Positions 26,210-34,566 of a stretch of DNA of 64,000 nt are shown here, piece by piece. Made by a program: the position numbers and the translations under genes. The notes below the pieces were generated by a model that saw only the letters and a list, made by a program, of their open reading frames with translations, ran no database searches and was not told the origin of the DNA. The stretch is from assembly GCA_038246255.1 (NCBI GenBank), contig JBBRWC010000002.1, forward strand, positions 28,250-92,249. Reading direction: 5' to 3'. Position 1 is the first letter of the stretch; each line of letters opens with the position of its first letter. Source of the DNA: RI-242 sp038246255. GTDB lineage: Bacteria; Planctomycetota; UBA1135; GCA-002686595.

Positions 26210-27346
26210 ATGCATAGCACCTTTGTGATCGTCGTCAGCGCGTCTCCCGCGCTGCGTACCCGCATCCGACAGGCGCTCGAGGCCGTGGGGGTGTTCGAAG
26301 TTCCGGCGTCGTTGGCCACGTTCAAGGCGCTGGTCGATCGCCCGCATTCGGCGGCGACGCCGATGCTGGTGCTCGTCGATGCCGTCGAGCTCGACGCGGA
26401 ACCGCGCGACGCCATCGCCCAGCTCCACCGGCGATATCCGCGAGCGCGCCTCGTCGCGATCCTCGCGCCAGGGGGTGGTGCGCAGGCGCAAGCGCACCTT
26501 TGGATGGCGCACGGCGCGAGCGATGCATTCGCGAGCCACGCCCGGGATGGCGGCATCTCCGCGTTCGAACGCTGGGCGAGCAGCGAGTTGATCCCCAGGC
26601 TCGCCAGCGTCCTCGGGACGGCGGCCGCCAGCCAAAGCCTCGCAGCGACCCAGTTCGTGCCCCGCGCGGAGCGCGCCGAAACGCCGCGCGCAGCACTGCC
26701 TGCCGCGTCCCCCACGCCGCCGATGCTTCGCTCAAGCACTCCCACGTTGCCCCCCGAGGTCCTGCTCGTTGCGTCGTCAACGGGCGGTCCCAACGCGCTC
26801 GCGGAGTTTTTTGGCGCCATCCCGCAGGGTTTTCCGCTGCCCGTCGCGGTGGTGCAGCACATGCCGCCGCGCTTCACGCGCATCTTCGCGGACCGCCTCG
26901 ATCAAACGCTTGAGCTGCGCTTCCTCGAAGCCCGGGGCGGCGAGATCCTCAGCCCAGGTGTCGTTTTCATCGCGCCCGGTGACCACCATCTTGTGCTGGT
27001 CCGCGATGGTGAAGGGCGCGTCACCACTGCCCTCGATGACGGCCCGCCCGAGTGTTCCTGTCGGCCCGCAGCGGATGTCCTGTTCCGCTCAGCCGCGCGT
27101 GTGTTCGGCGGCCGTGCCCTGGCGGTCGTGTTGACGGGCATGGGGCAGGATGGCTACGCCGGCTCCCTCGAATTGGCCGACGAGGGGGCGCCCATCCTCG
27201 CGCAGGACGAAGCTTCGAGCGTGGTTTGGGGCATGCCGGGCAAGATCGTACAAAGCTCGTTGGCGAGCTTCATCGGACCGCCGGCCGAGCTCGCTCGGGA
27301 AGTGCTGCGCCGCACCGCGTTGGTGCACACACGCCGGACCAGTTGA
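26210..27346 (+). CDS. cheB: chemoreceptor methylesterase with degenerate receiver domain
   Basis: 378 residues. The C-terminal methylesterase has the catalytic triad: S190 (VASSTGGPNAL), H217 (VVQHMPP) and D314 (TGMGQDGYAGSL). The N-terminal ~135 residues have the size and position of a receiver, and D57 (LVLVDAVE) is where the phosphoacceptor would be, but the acid pair is replaced (VVSASP instead of DDS) and the conserved Lys is absent (SDAFASH). Activity may therefore not depend on phosphorylation. Removes methyl groups added by CheR; may also deamidate glutamines. Confidence 0.9.
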   Translation: MHSTFVIVVSASPALRTRIRQALEAVGVFEVPASLATFKALVDRPHSAATPMLVLVDAVELDAEPRDAIAQLHRRYPRARLVAILAPGGGAQAQAHLWMAHGASDAFASHARDGGISAFERWASSELIPRLASVLGTAAASQSLAATQFVPRAERAETPRAALPAASPTPPMLRSSTPTLPPEVLLVASSTGGPNALAEFFGAIPQGFPLPVAVVQHMPPRFTRIFADRLDQTLELRFLEARGGEILSPGVVFIAPGDHHLVLVRDGEGRVTTALDDGPPECSCRPAADVLFRSAARVFGGRALAVVLTGMGQDGYAGSLELADEGAPILAQDEASSVVWGMPGKIVQSSLASFIGPPAELAREVLRRTALVHTRRTS

Positions 27347-27533
27347 GCGCGGCGGCGACGTGCCCGCCAAGAGGGTTTGTGCGACCCGCGCGCGACCGCG
27401 CGGGGAAATCCGCCTTCCGCTCAACAGCCGTTCCCGCGGCGCCCGAAGAAGCGCGAGTGTTGGTCCGCGCCAAGGCGCTCGGGCGTCGCGCGCAGGCATC
27501 CACGCTTTCGGTCCCCAAAGAGGAGCTGCCCCC

Positions 27534-27908
27534 ATGAAGAAGATGTTGATCATCGACGACTCCGCCACCATGCGCAAGATCATCATGCGCGTCCTGCGCC
27601 AGGCGGAAATCCCTGTCTCCGACATCCTAGAGGCGGGCAACGGTAAGGAAGGGCTGCAGCGCCTCGTGGCCGATCCGGACATCGCCATGGTGCTCTCCGA
27701 CATCAACATGCCGGAGATGAACGGGATCGATTTCTTGAAGGCCGTGCGCACTCGACGCGACAAGGTCAGCTTGCCCGTCGTGATGATCACGACCGAAGGG
27801 GGCGACGCGATGATCCAAACCGCGATGGACAGCGGCGCCAACGGCTACGTCACGAAACCCTTCACGCCCGAGAGCATCCGGACCGCTCTGGAGGGACTCA
27901 TTGGCTGA
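27534..27908 (+). CDS. cheY: CheY response regulator (second copy)
   Basis: 124 residues, one receiver domain closest to classic CheY: IIDDSATMRKI, D56 in SDINMPEMNG, T86/T87 and K108 (TKPF). An AGGAG ribosome-binding site precedes the ATG. It overlaps the following cheX-like gene by 8 bp, pairing a regulator with a candidate phosphatase. Confidence 0.94.
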   Translation: MKKMLIIDDSATMRKIIMRVLRQAEIPVSDILEAGNGKEGLQRLVADPDIAMVLSDINMPEMNGIDFLKAVRTRRDKVSLPVVMITTEGGDAMIQTAMDSGANGYVTKPFTPESIRTALEGLIG

Positions 27909-28416
27909 GAGTGCGCCCGGCAGCGCCGGACCCGATGCTAGCGCCCTCGACGCAGGGTTGCGCGAGAGTCTAGAGGGTATTTTCACGACGATGTTGGCGC
28001 GCGAAGTGTCGCCCCCGGACGCGTCCGCCGGCGATCGCGCCGCCGCGGCGGCGCGCTGGTTCGTCGCGCGGATCGAGTTGCACGGCGATCGCGACGGCGT
28101 TGTATCGCTGCGCTGCGATCCGGGTGCGGCGCGCGCTCTTGCGATCGCGCTTTTGATGATGGACGAAGCGGACACCCTCGCCGACGAGGAAGTCCTCGAC
28201 GCCGTCGGTGAATGCGCCAACATGCTCGCCGGCGGTCTGAAAACGCGTGTGTTCGACCCCCTGGGCCGCTGGATCATCGGCACACCCGCCTGTGCCGTCG
28301 AGGCCGCGCTTCCGGACTCGAAAGCACACCACGCCGTCGACTGCGGTTTGGGTGGCGGCCTGTTGACTGTCGATCTCTCTTGGGCCGCCGAAACGAGAAC
28401 CGCGGCTGTGCACTGA
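27901..28416 (+). CDS. CheX-like phosphatase (copy 2)
   Basis: 171 residues from a TTG at 27901 that overlaps the cheY stop. Contains the helix VLDAVGECANMLAGGLK with the E-x2-N pair E104/N107 seen in CheX/CheC/FliY phosphatases, flanked by a short beta-rich region. The N-terminal ~45 residues are low-complexity. Tight coupling to cheY makes it the likely partner of that regulator. Family assignment rests on the motif and context. Confidence 0.7.
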   Translation: MAESAPGSAGPDASALDAGLRESLEGIFTTMLAREVSPPDASAGDRAAAAARWFVARIELHGDRDGVVSLRCDPGAARALAIALLMMDEADTLADEEVLDAVGECANMLAGGLKTRVFDPLGRWIIGTPACAVEAALPDSKAHHAVDCGLGGGLLTVDLSWAAETRTAAVH

Positions 28417-28448
28417 TCGACACCGTGGGATCGACCCACTGCCCTGCC

Positions 28449-29024
28449 ATGTCCGCCACCACCCACGACACCGGCTTCGACCAGCGCGTCGCAACGTCCG
28501 TCCTGCAGCGTATTTGCGACGACGTGTCGACCGTCATCGACCGCGGCTTCCAGGCGCGCCAACTGGATGTGAGTCGTGTCAACGCGCGGGTCGCGGGCGC
28601 GGGCGTCGTCCACATCTCGTTCAAGCTCGAGGTGCGCCAGGAGGTTTCGTCCCGTTACGGATGCCTCCTCCTTCCGCTTCCGGAGGCCATCAGCCTTGGG
28701 TGTTACCTGATGATGGTCCCCGACGACGGGGTGGCCCAGCACCGCAAGCAAAGGGACCTCGACCGATCGCTCAAGGATGCGATGCTCGAGATCGGCAACT
28801 TCATCGGCGGCGCGGGCGAGGCAGCGCTGCGTGAGCTCGTGCCCGAGGGTCAGGTCAAGCTCAAGTCCAAGGGCTGCCAGGGTGTGCGCGCCGACGTGCG
28901 ACCCGCGTTTCCCTACGCAGCGGGCGAAACGCTCGTCGTGACGCGCGCGCGCGCCCAGGTGGCGGAGTTCAAGGAGTTCGAGCTGATCCTTCAACTGCCG
29001 CCGATCGAGCTGCCGGCGAGTTGA
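28449..29024 (+). CDS. CheX/CheC-like phosphatase (copy 3)
   Basis: 191 residues. The helix LKDAMLEIGNFIGGAGEAAL carries an E-x2-N pair (E114, N117), again the CheC/CheX-type active-site pattern; the surrounding sequence diverges from the other two copies and includes KLEVRQEVSSRYGCLLLPLP and a C-terminal strand ELILQLPPIEL. No FliM-like switch region. It lies 32 bp after copy 2 and is probably the last main gene of the che transcript, since a strong hairpin follows. Could instead be a non-catalytic relative. Confidence 0.6.
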   Translation: MSATTHDTGFDQRVATSVLQRICDDVSTVIDRGFQARQLDVSRVNARVAGAGVVHISFKLEVRQEVSSRYGCLLLPLPEAISLGCYLMMVPDDGVAQHRKQRDLDRSLKDAMLEIGNFIGGAGEAALRELVPEGQVKLKSKGCQGVRADVRPAFPYAAGETLVVTRARAQVAEFKEFELILQLPPIELPAS

Positions 29025-29033
29025 TCGCGCGCG

Positions 29034-29065
29034 GCCCCCGGGCGGAAAATTCTTCCACCGGGGGC
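29034..29065 (+). terminator. strong hairpin at the end of the che cluster
   Basis: GCCCCCGG (29034-29041) is perfectly complementary to CCGGGGGC (29058-29065), loop of 16 bases rich in A/T. Starts 9 bases after the last CheX-like stop. No T-run. Confidence 0.5.
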
Positions 29066-29227
29066 TGCGGTGGATCGAAGGTGGTGAGCGCGCCGCGGGG
29101 AATCTCCGTCGGGGTTCGACGCCGCGCTCATTCCGGCTTTGGAGAGCACGCCGCGCGGCCCATCCGATGCGCGGGGTGGAACGATCCACAGTGGGGGCGA
29201 CACGGCGCCGGACCACGGGGTAACTTT

Positions 29228-29249
29228 CGTTCGGAGATCAAACCGAACG
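29228..29249 (+). promoter_or_regulatory. inverted repeat just upstream of the 29261 gene
   Basis: CGTTCGG (29228-29234) pairs with CCGAACG (29243-29249), 8-base loop, ending 11 bases before the ATG at 29261. Either an operator or an mRNA hairpin covering the translation start region. Confidence 0.45.
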
Positions 29250-29260
29250 GAACGCTATCC

Positions 29261-29722
29261 ATGAGCCAGAGCCACGAGGACGAACCGCACTTCGAAACGC
29301 AGCTTGAGGACCCCGCTTACCGCGAGCGATTGCGGCGCAAGCTGGATTGCCTGGTCGCCGTTCTCGAGGTGGCCTGTGCGAAGGTGCGCCGGACCCTAGA
29401 GACACCCGGTTCAGACCGCAGCCGTCTCGAGCGGATCCAGAAAAACCTCGGCGAGACCCTGGCGACCTGCAAGCGTGCGCGGCTAGCCCTGGATCGACGC
29501 GAGCGATTGCCCGAAGACCTCAACCAGAAGCTCGGTGCGCTCGCCCGCGGCGACGACGAAGTTCCGCGCCCGACGCGCGCACAAACCCCGCGGCGGCTCT
29601 CGGACAAGGCCGATTTTTTGTCGGATGCCGAACGGCGCCGGTTTGCGACAAAACCCACCATCGCGAGCACCGAGATCGGCAACTGCGACCTCGACGAGCT
29701 GGCTCGCCGTCTGCAAGCGTGA
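29261..29722 (+). CDS. hypothetical protein following the che cluster
   Basis: 153 residues, charged and largely helical: an N-terminal coiled-coil-like helix pair (RERLRRKLDCLVAVLEVACA, LERIQKNLGETLATCKRARL) then a basic linker (RPTRAQTPRRLSDKADF) and a short conserved-looking end CDLDELARRL. No family recognised, no signal peptide. Same strand as the che genes, 236 bp after the last one, with its own upstream inverted repeat, so possibly an accessory of that system. Convergent with nadE, with a 40-bp gap. Confidence 0.6.
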   Translation: MSQSHEDEPHFETQLEDPAYRERLRRKLDCLVAVLEVACAKVRRTLETPGSDRSRLERIQKNLGETLATCKRARLALDRRERLPEDLNQKLGALARGDDEVPRPTRAQTPRRLSDKADFLSDAERRRFATKPTIASTEIGNCDLDELARRLQA

Positions 29723-29762
29723 GTCTGGGTCCGTGCGGAAGGGCAAGCGCCCGCCGCCCGCT

Positions 29763-30647
29763 TCAGATGCCCCAGTCCCTGAGGTAGCGGAAGTCGTGGT
29801 TGATGGAGCGCTGACCGAGCTTCGCGATCACTGGTGGTAGCCGTTTGTACTGGCTCAGCACCACTTTGCGTGCGATGCGCCGCACGAGCTCGCGCTCGAA
29901 ACCCTCCGCGACGAGCTCGTCCTCCCCGTAACGCTCGTCGACCATGCGCACGAGGATGCGGTCGGCCGCGGCGTAAGTGAAACCGAGCTCCTGCTCGTCG
30001 GTCTGGCCTTCGAAGAGGTCCGCCGACGGCGCTTTGTCGATCAGCTCGGCGGGGATCTCAAGATAACGCGCGAGTTGGTAGACCTGGTGTTTGTAGAGGT
30101 CGCCCAAGGGGTTGAGCGCGTGCGCCGCGTCACCCCACTGCGTGGAGTAACCGAGCAACATCTCAGTTTTGTTGCTGGTACCCACCACCAGGCCGCGCCA
30201 CTCGACGGAAAGGTCATAGAGCACGATCATCCGGCAGCGCGCAAACACGTTCCCGCGCCGCACCGCGTACGTGTCGGCGGAAGCTCCCGCCGTCGAAGTC
30301 CCCGCTGCGATGCCCGCCGTCTCGATGTAACCGTCCGCCATCGCGCTGATGTCGACGGCGCGCACGGGCAGCCCGAGCCGATCCGCGACGAGCCCTGCGT
30401 GTGCGGCGCTGTCGGGATGGGACGTGCGGTAGGGCATGTTGACCGCGAGCACGTTTGCCGCTCCAAAGGCGCGCGCCGCGAGCGCGGCGGAAACTGCCGA
30501 ATCGATTCCGCCCGAGAGCCCGAGGAGGGCGCGCGAAAACCCCGCTTGACCGACTTCTTCGCGCAGGAAGTCGACGAGCAGAGCGCAGGTCAGCTCGGGC
30601 TGGATGTCGAGCTCCGGCAATCCTCCGTCGGCAGCGCTGGCGCTCAC
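29763..30647 (-). CDS. nadE: NAD+ synthetase (synthase domain only)
   Basis: 294 residues. ATP-pyrophosphatase loop LLGLSGGIDSAVSAAL, deamido-NAD-binding NMPYRTSHPDS, and the family segment VVGTSNKTEMLLGYSTQWGD followed by PLGDLYKHQVYQLARYL. Converts nicotinic acid adenine dinucleotide to NAD+. It lacks the N-terminal glutaminase domain of the long NadE form; that domain is the separate gene directly upstream, whose stop overlaps this GTG start (30644-30647). Together they should work as a two-subunit glutamine-dependent NAD synthetase. Confidence 0.93.
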   Translation of the reverse strand: MSASAADGGLPELDIQPELTCALLVDFLREEVGQAGFSRALLGLSGGIDSAVSAALAARAFGAANVLAVNMPYRTSHPDSAAHAGLVADRLGLPVRAVDISAMADGYIETAGIAAGTSTAGASADTYAVRRGNVFARCRMIVLYDLSVEWRGLVVGTSNKTEMLLGYSTQWGDAAHALNPLGDLYKHQVYQLARYLEIPAELIDKAPSADLFEGQTDEQELGFTYAAADRILVRMVDERYGEDELVAEGFERELVRRIARKVVLSQYKRLPPVIAKLGQRSINHDFRYLRDWGI

Positions 30648-31519
30648 GAGACGAGTCCCTCGCGCTCGAGCCGCGCGAGCTCCTCGCGCAGCAGCCATAC
30701 TTTCTCGTCGCGCCGCAGCGGGGTTTGCACGCGCGCACGCCGCGTGGCACCTGTGTCCAGTCGCACGGCCAACCGACCGCTCTCGATCGGCGGCAGTCGC
30801 CCGAGTTCGCGACCGAAGGGATCGACGGCCGAGCTTTGGCCGCCAAAGCCGATGCCATCCTCCCAACCTACGCGGTTCGCGTGGACGATGTAGGTCTGTG
30901 TCAGGAGCGCACGGGCTTCGAGGAGACGTTGCCACACGGTCCCGGAGCGCAAACGCGCGGCACCGCTCTCGTCGCGGTCGAGCTCGGAGACTCCGCGCGC
31001 CGGACTCGCACTGGGGACGAGCATCGCGTCGACCCCCTGCAAGAAGTAGAGGTAGGGCCCAGGCAAGTGCCAAAAATCCTCACAGATCAGGATCCCGAAG
31101 TGCCCAAAACGGCTCTTGAACGCGGTAAATCCAGCGCCCGCGCCGAAGTCGCGGCCCTCATCGAACATGCCGTACGACACGAGGTGGACCTTGCGGTGCA
31201 CGTGCAACACCCGCCCGTCCTCGACAAAGGCGACCGAGTTGTAAAGGCGTCCGTCGCGCGCGCGCTCGGCAAAACCGAAGGCGATCGAAATGCCGTGGGA
31301 GCGCTCGAGCAGCGGCGCAAAAAACGGCGTGTCCACCGTCAGCGCAAGCTCCGCGGTTTGGTCCTTTAGGAAATAACCCGTCAGGGACAGCTCGCAGAAC
31401 AGCGCGATCTGCGCACCGCTGTCGCGCGCAGCGTCGACCGCCGCGACGTGCATTTCCAGGTTGGCCGACAGGTTGCCCAGTGTCGGATTGGTCTGGCAGA
31501 CAGCGAGGTTGCAGTCCAT
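30644..31519 (-). CDS. nitrilase-type glutaminase subunit of NAD synthetase
   Basis: 291 residues. Carbon-nitrogen hydrolase fold with catalytic triad E43 (LFCELSLTGY), K110 (HRKVHL) and C146 (ILICEDFW). The lines KVHLVSYGMFDEGRDF and ICEDFWHLPGP are those of the glutaminase domain of long NadE enzymes rather than of generic nitrilases, so it probably releases ammonia from glutamine for the NadE protein encoded next. ATG 31519 begins directly at the first strand (NLAVCQTNPTLGN). Coupled to nadE by a 4-bp overlap. Confidence 0.85.
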   Translation of the reverse strand: MDCNLAVCQTNPTLGNLSANLEMHVAAVDAARDSGAQIALFCELSLTGYFLKDQTAELALTVDTPFFAPLLERSHGISIAFGFAERARDGRLYNSVAFVEDGRVLHVHRKVHLVSYGMFDEGRDFGAGAGFTAFKSRFGHFGILICEDFWHLPGPYLYFLQGVDAMLVPSASPARGVSELDRDESGAARLRSGTVWQRLLEARALLTQTYIVHANRVGWEDGIGFGGQSSAVDPFGRELGRLPPIESGRLAVRLDTGATRRARVQTPLRRDEKVWLLREELARLEREGLVS

Positions 31520-31589
31520 GGTGTTCGTGATCGCAAGAAGGAGCAGAAGGACTGGACTTGTATCGGCGCGCGCATTTTGTCCCGCGCCA

Positions 31590-32579
31590 TCAATGTGGCC
31601 GCGCGGCGGCGAGGGCCATTTCCACCAGCGTGTCGGGGAGCAAGCCCTGCGCTTCGCCCTCGTAGGAGCGCACCAGCCGGTGGCGCAGTGCGGGGGCCGC
31701 CACGGCGGCGACATCGTCGACCGACGCGTGCAGGCGTCCGCCGACCAGGGCCCGCGCCTTGGCCAAGAGGACGAGGGCCTGGGCTCCCCGCGGGCTCGCG
31801 CCGTAGCGCAAACCCTGGCGCACCGCGGCGGGAGAATCCTCCCGTTGCGGATGGGTGGCGAGGACGGTCCGCGCCGCGAAGCGCAGCACCGACTCGGGCG
31901 CCGGCACCGCGCGCACGAGATCTTGGATGTCCAGCAGCTCCACGCGTGTCATCGCGCGGCCGGTGCGGTCCCCGTCGCCGCCCGTGGTCGACACGAGAAC
32001 ACGCAAGATGTCCTCCTCACTCGGCGCGCCGAGCTGGAGTTCGACGAGGAAGCGATCGAGCTGCGCTTCGGGCAAGGGGTACGTGCCCTCCATCTCGATC
32101 GGGTTCTGCGTGGCGATGACGAGAAACGGTCGTTCAAGTTCGATGCGCTCGCCGTACAGCGTCACCTGCCGCTCGGCCATCGCTTCGAGCAGCGCCGACT
32201 GGGTGCGCGGGGTGGCGCGGTTGATCTCGTCGGCGAGCAGGAGATGCGTGAACACCGGGCCCGGCACGCGGACAAAACGCTTCGTGCCGTCCTGTTCCTC
32301 GAGGATGCGGGTGCCGAGCACGTCGCCGGGCATCAGGTCCGGCGTGCACTGGATCCGTTGAAAGTCGAGCTCGAGTGCGGACGCGAGCGCACGCACGAGC
32401 GTCGTTTTCCCAAGGCCCGGTGCGCCCTCGAGCAGTACATGCCCATCGCATAGCACAGCAAGGGCCAAAAACTCGACGATCTCCCGGTGGCCAAGAAACG
32501 AGCGGCCGAGTTGTTCGACGAGCAGCGCCACCTTCTCCCGGGCGGCGCCGATGCGGCGGGTGGTCTCGGCTTGGCTCAT
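31590..32579 (-). CDS. MoxR-family AAA+ ATPase
   Basis: 329 residues. Walker A LLEGAPGLGKTTL, Walker B LLADEINRATPRTQSALLEAM, sensor region IATQNPIEMEGTYPLPEAQLDRF, and a C-terminal lid with PRGAQALVLLAKARAL, the MoxR signature. Such ATPases act as chaperones, usually with von Willebrand A-domain proteins, which are not encoded nearby. ATG 32579 overlaps the HAD gene stop (ATGA). An AGGGAAGG site precedes it. Confidence 0.93.
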   Translation of the reverse strand: MSQAETTRRIGAAREKVALLVEQLGRSFLGHREIVEFLALAVLCDGHVLLEGAPGLGKTTLVRALASALELDFQRIQCTPDLMPGDVLGTRILEEQDGTKRFVRVPGPVFTHLLLADEINRATPRTQSALLEAMAERQVTLYGERIELERPFLVIATQNPIEMEGTYPLPEAQLDRFLVELQLGAPSEEDILRVLVSTTGGDGDRTGRAMTRVELLDIQDLVRAVPAPESVLRFAARTVLATHPQREDSPAAVRQGLRYGASPRGAQALVLLAKARALVGGRLHASVDDVAAVAAPALRHRLVRSYEGEAQGLLPDTLVEMALAAARPH

Positions 32580-33271
32580 CCGACCCTTCCCTCGAGCCAC
32601 TCGCGCAGCGCGCCAAGATCTCCGACGCGCGGCAAGTTGGATCCCGTGTGCACGCCGAAGTGGTCGACCAGCACGACCTCAAGGCCGAGGTTCGCCGCCG
32701 CGCCATCGCGCACCGGATGGTCGCCGGCGTGGACCGCCTCGGCGGGTGTCGCTCCGGCGTGTTCCAGGGCGATTTCGAAGATGCGGCGCTCGGGCTTTTC
32801 GGTGCGTTCGATCGCCGAGCACACGACGAAGTCAAGGTGCCGGGCGAGGTCGATCGCTTCCAGGAGGCGTGGCAGACGCGCGCTCCAGTTCGAAACCACG
32901 CCGACCGCGAGGCCCGCGCGGCGGGCCCAGGTCAAAAGCTCCACCGCTCCCGGGAACAGCCGGAAGGTTGCGGGGTCCTCGAAGCGCTCGAAAAGCTGCT
33001 CGAGCAGTCCCGCCCGCGAAGGTGCGTCGAGGCCGAGGTAGCCGCCGAAGATGCGCTCGACGAACACGGCGAACCAGCCATCGGAGTAGCGGTAGTGGCC
33101 GTCGACCACGCGCGGGAGTTCGCGATGGGCGCGTGCCATCAGCTCGCGCATTGTTTCCTCCTCGACGGGCGCACCACGACCGGTGGCGGCGGCGGCATAG
33201 ATTCCGGCGCGCGAAGGACTTTCGTAAATGAGGGTGTTGCCGACGTCGAGCAACAGGGCCGTCGTGGTCAT
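32576..33271 (-). CDS. HAD-superfamily hydrolase with altered motif I
   Basis: 231 residues. HAD motif I is LLLDVGNTL: the nucleophile D9 is present but the acid/base Asp two residues later is Gly, unlike phosphatases and more like dehalogenase-type or HDHD3-like members. Motif II VVSNWS, motif III Lys in EKPERRIF, motif IV region VHAGDHPVRDG are recognisable, with a helical cap between I and II. Substrate unknown. Its stop overlaps the MoxR gene start, so both are made together. Confidence 0.85.
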   Translation of the reverse strand: MTTTALLLDVGNTLIYESPSRAGIYAAAATGRGAPVEEETMRELMARAHRELPRVVDGHYRYSDGWFAVFVERIFGGYLGLDAPSRAGLLEQLFERFEDPATFRLFPGAVELLTWARRAGLAVGVVSNWSARLPRLLEAIDLARHLDFVVCSAIERTEKPERRIFEIALEHAGATPAEAVHAGDHPVRDGAAANLGLEVVLVDHFGVHTGSNLPRVGDLGALREWLEGRVG

Positions 33272-33464
33272 GGGCCGTCCGGGGGCAGCGCGACAGGTTA
33301 CGGCACGGCCCGGGCAGCCGTGCGAGAACTCCCCGCCGAACCGTCGCCCCGCACGTCGCCTGTGGGTGTAGAGCCCAGCATGCACGGGGTCCTAAACGCC
33401 ATTCCCATTTGGGACCGCCGTGCGTGGACTACGATAGGTAGCTGTGGGCCTTCGGCCCCGACCG

Positions 33465-34505
33465 ATGCGCAACGTGAGCCATTGCCGCGGCGGCCCCGGG
33501 TGGGGTCGAGCCGACCGCCAAAACGCGGGAGCGGGCCTCGCCGCGTTGGTGGGCCTCGTGCTCGCGCTGAGCGCGTGCCAAAGCTCGCGCTCGGCAACGC
33601 TGTCCGCCGTCGACTGGGAACGCGCCGAGGCGGCTACCGCCCGCGGCGATTGGGAGCGCGCTGCGGCCCATTGGAACCACATTCGCGCGCGCGAGGGCGT
33701 GCCGACAGCGCGGGCCTACGTCGCGACGGCCGAGGCCATGCAGCACCTGGGGCGCGCAGACGACGCGTTGGCCCTACTGGACCGCGGTCTCGTGCTGTTT
33801 CCGGAGGATCCTTCGCTGCTCCTAGTGCGCGCGCGTTTGCAGCGGGAACTCGGTTTCCGACGCGCCGCCGAGCGCGATGCCGCCACCGCCGTGAGCCGCG
33901 CCCCCGACCGCCTCGACGGCTGGACGCTGCTTGCATTCTTGCGGCTCGAGCTTGAAAGCCCGACGCGGGCCGCTGAGGCCTGCGAACAGGCCCTGCGCCT
34001 TGCGCCCGACGATCCGGAAGTCCAGGTGCTCGCCGCCCGGGCGTGGCGCGGTGTCGGGAACGTGGAACGCGCTCACCAGCACTATGCGCGAGCCCTCGCT
34101 ACGGACGGTCAGCGGACTTACGACCTCCTCCTTGAGGCCGCATCGCTGCACGCGGTCGCGGGTGTGCGCACCACCCCCGTGGACGCGGCGGTGGGTTGGG
34201 TCGAGGAGGCCCTTGTCCGTCACCCCCAGTGTCCGCGTGCCGCGTTTGTGCAGGGGTGTCTGCTCGAGCGCGCAGGAGCCAGCGACCGCGCCATTGCGGC
34301 CTACCGCCGGGCGATCGAAATCGACAACTTCCACCTACCCGCGCTCACGAACCTCGCGCTGCTCTACCACGGGCAGGGCGAAGCGGCGCTGGCGCAGGAG
34401 ATGGTCGAGCGCATCCTCGTGCTCGACCTCGAACGCGACCCCGCACGCCGCCGCGCGCTGCGCGAACTGCTGCCTGCCCTGACGGACGAAACACCGGGAA
34501 GTTGA
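33465..34505 (+). CDS. TPR-repeat lipoprotein
   Basis: 346 residues. N-terminal signal with a lipobox (LVLALSAC, Cys about residue 38), so probably anchored to a membrane on the periplasmic side. The mature part is a run of tetratricopeptide repeats (ARAYVATAEAMQHLGRADDA, LLAFLRLELESPTRAAEACE, AIAAYRRAIEIDNFHLPALT), a protein-binding scaffold. Upstream 193 bp is divergent from the HAD gene. No partner identified. Confidence 0.85.
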   Translation: MRNVSHCRGGPGWGRADRQNAGAGLAALVGLVLALSACQSSRSATLSAVDWERAEAATARGDWERAAAHWNHIRAREGVPTARAYVATAEAMQHLGRADDALALLDRGLVLFPEDPSLLLVRARLQRELGFRRAAERDAATAVSRAPDRLDGWTLLAFLRLELESPTRAAEACEQALRLAPDDPEVQVLAARAWRGVGNVERAHQHYARALATDGQRTYDLLLEAASLHAVAGVRTTPVDAAVGWVEEALVRHPQCPRAAFVQGCLLERAGASDRAIAAYRRAIEIDNFHLPALTNLALLYHGQGEAALAQEMVERILVLDLERDPARRRALRELLPALTDETPGS

Positions 34506-34566
34506 GAGCTCCTGCGCTTTGGCCGTGCCGACTTTCTCGCACGCTGTCGGACGCAGACGCTTCAGC

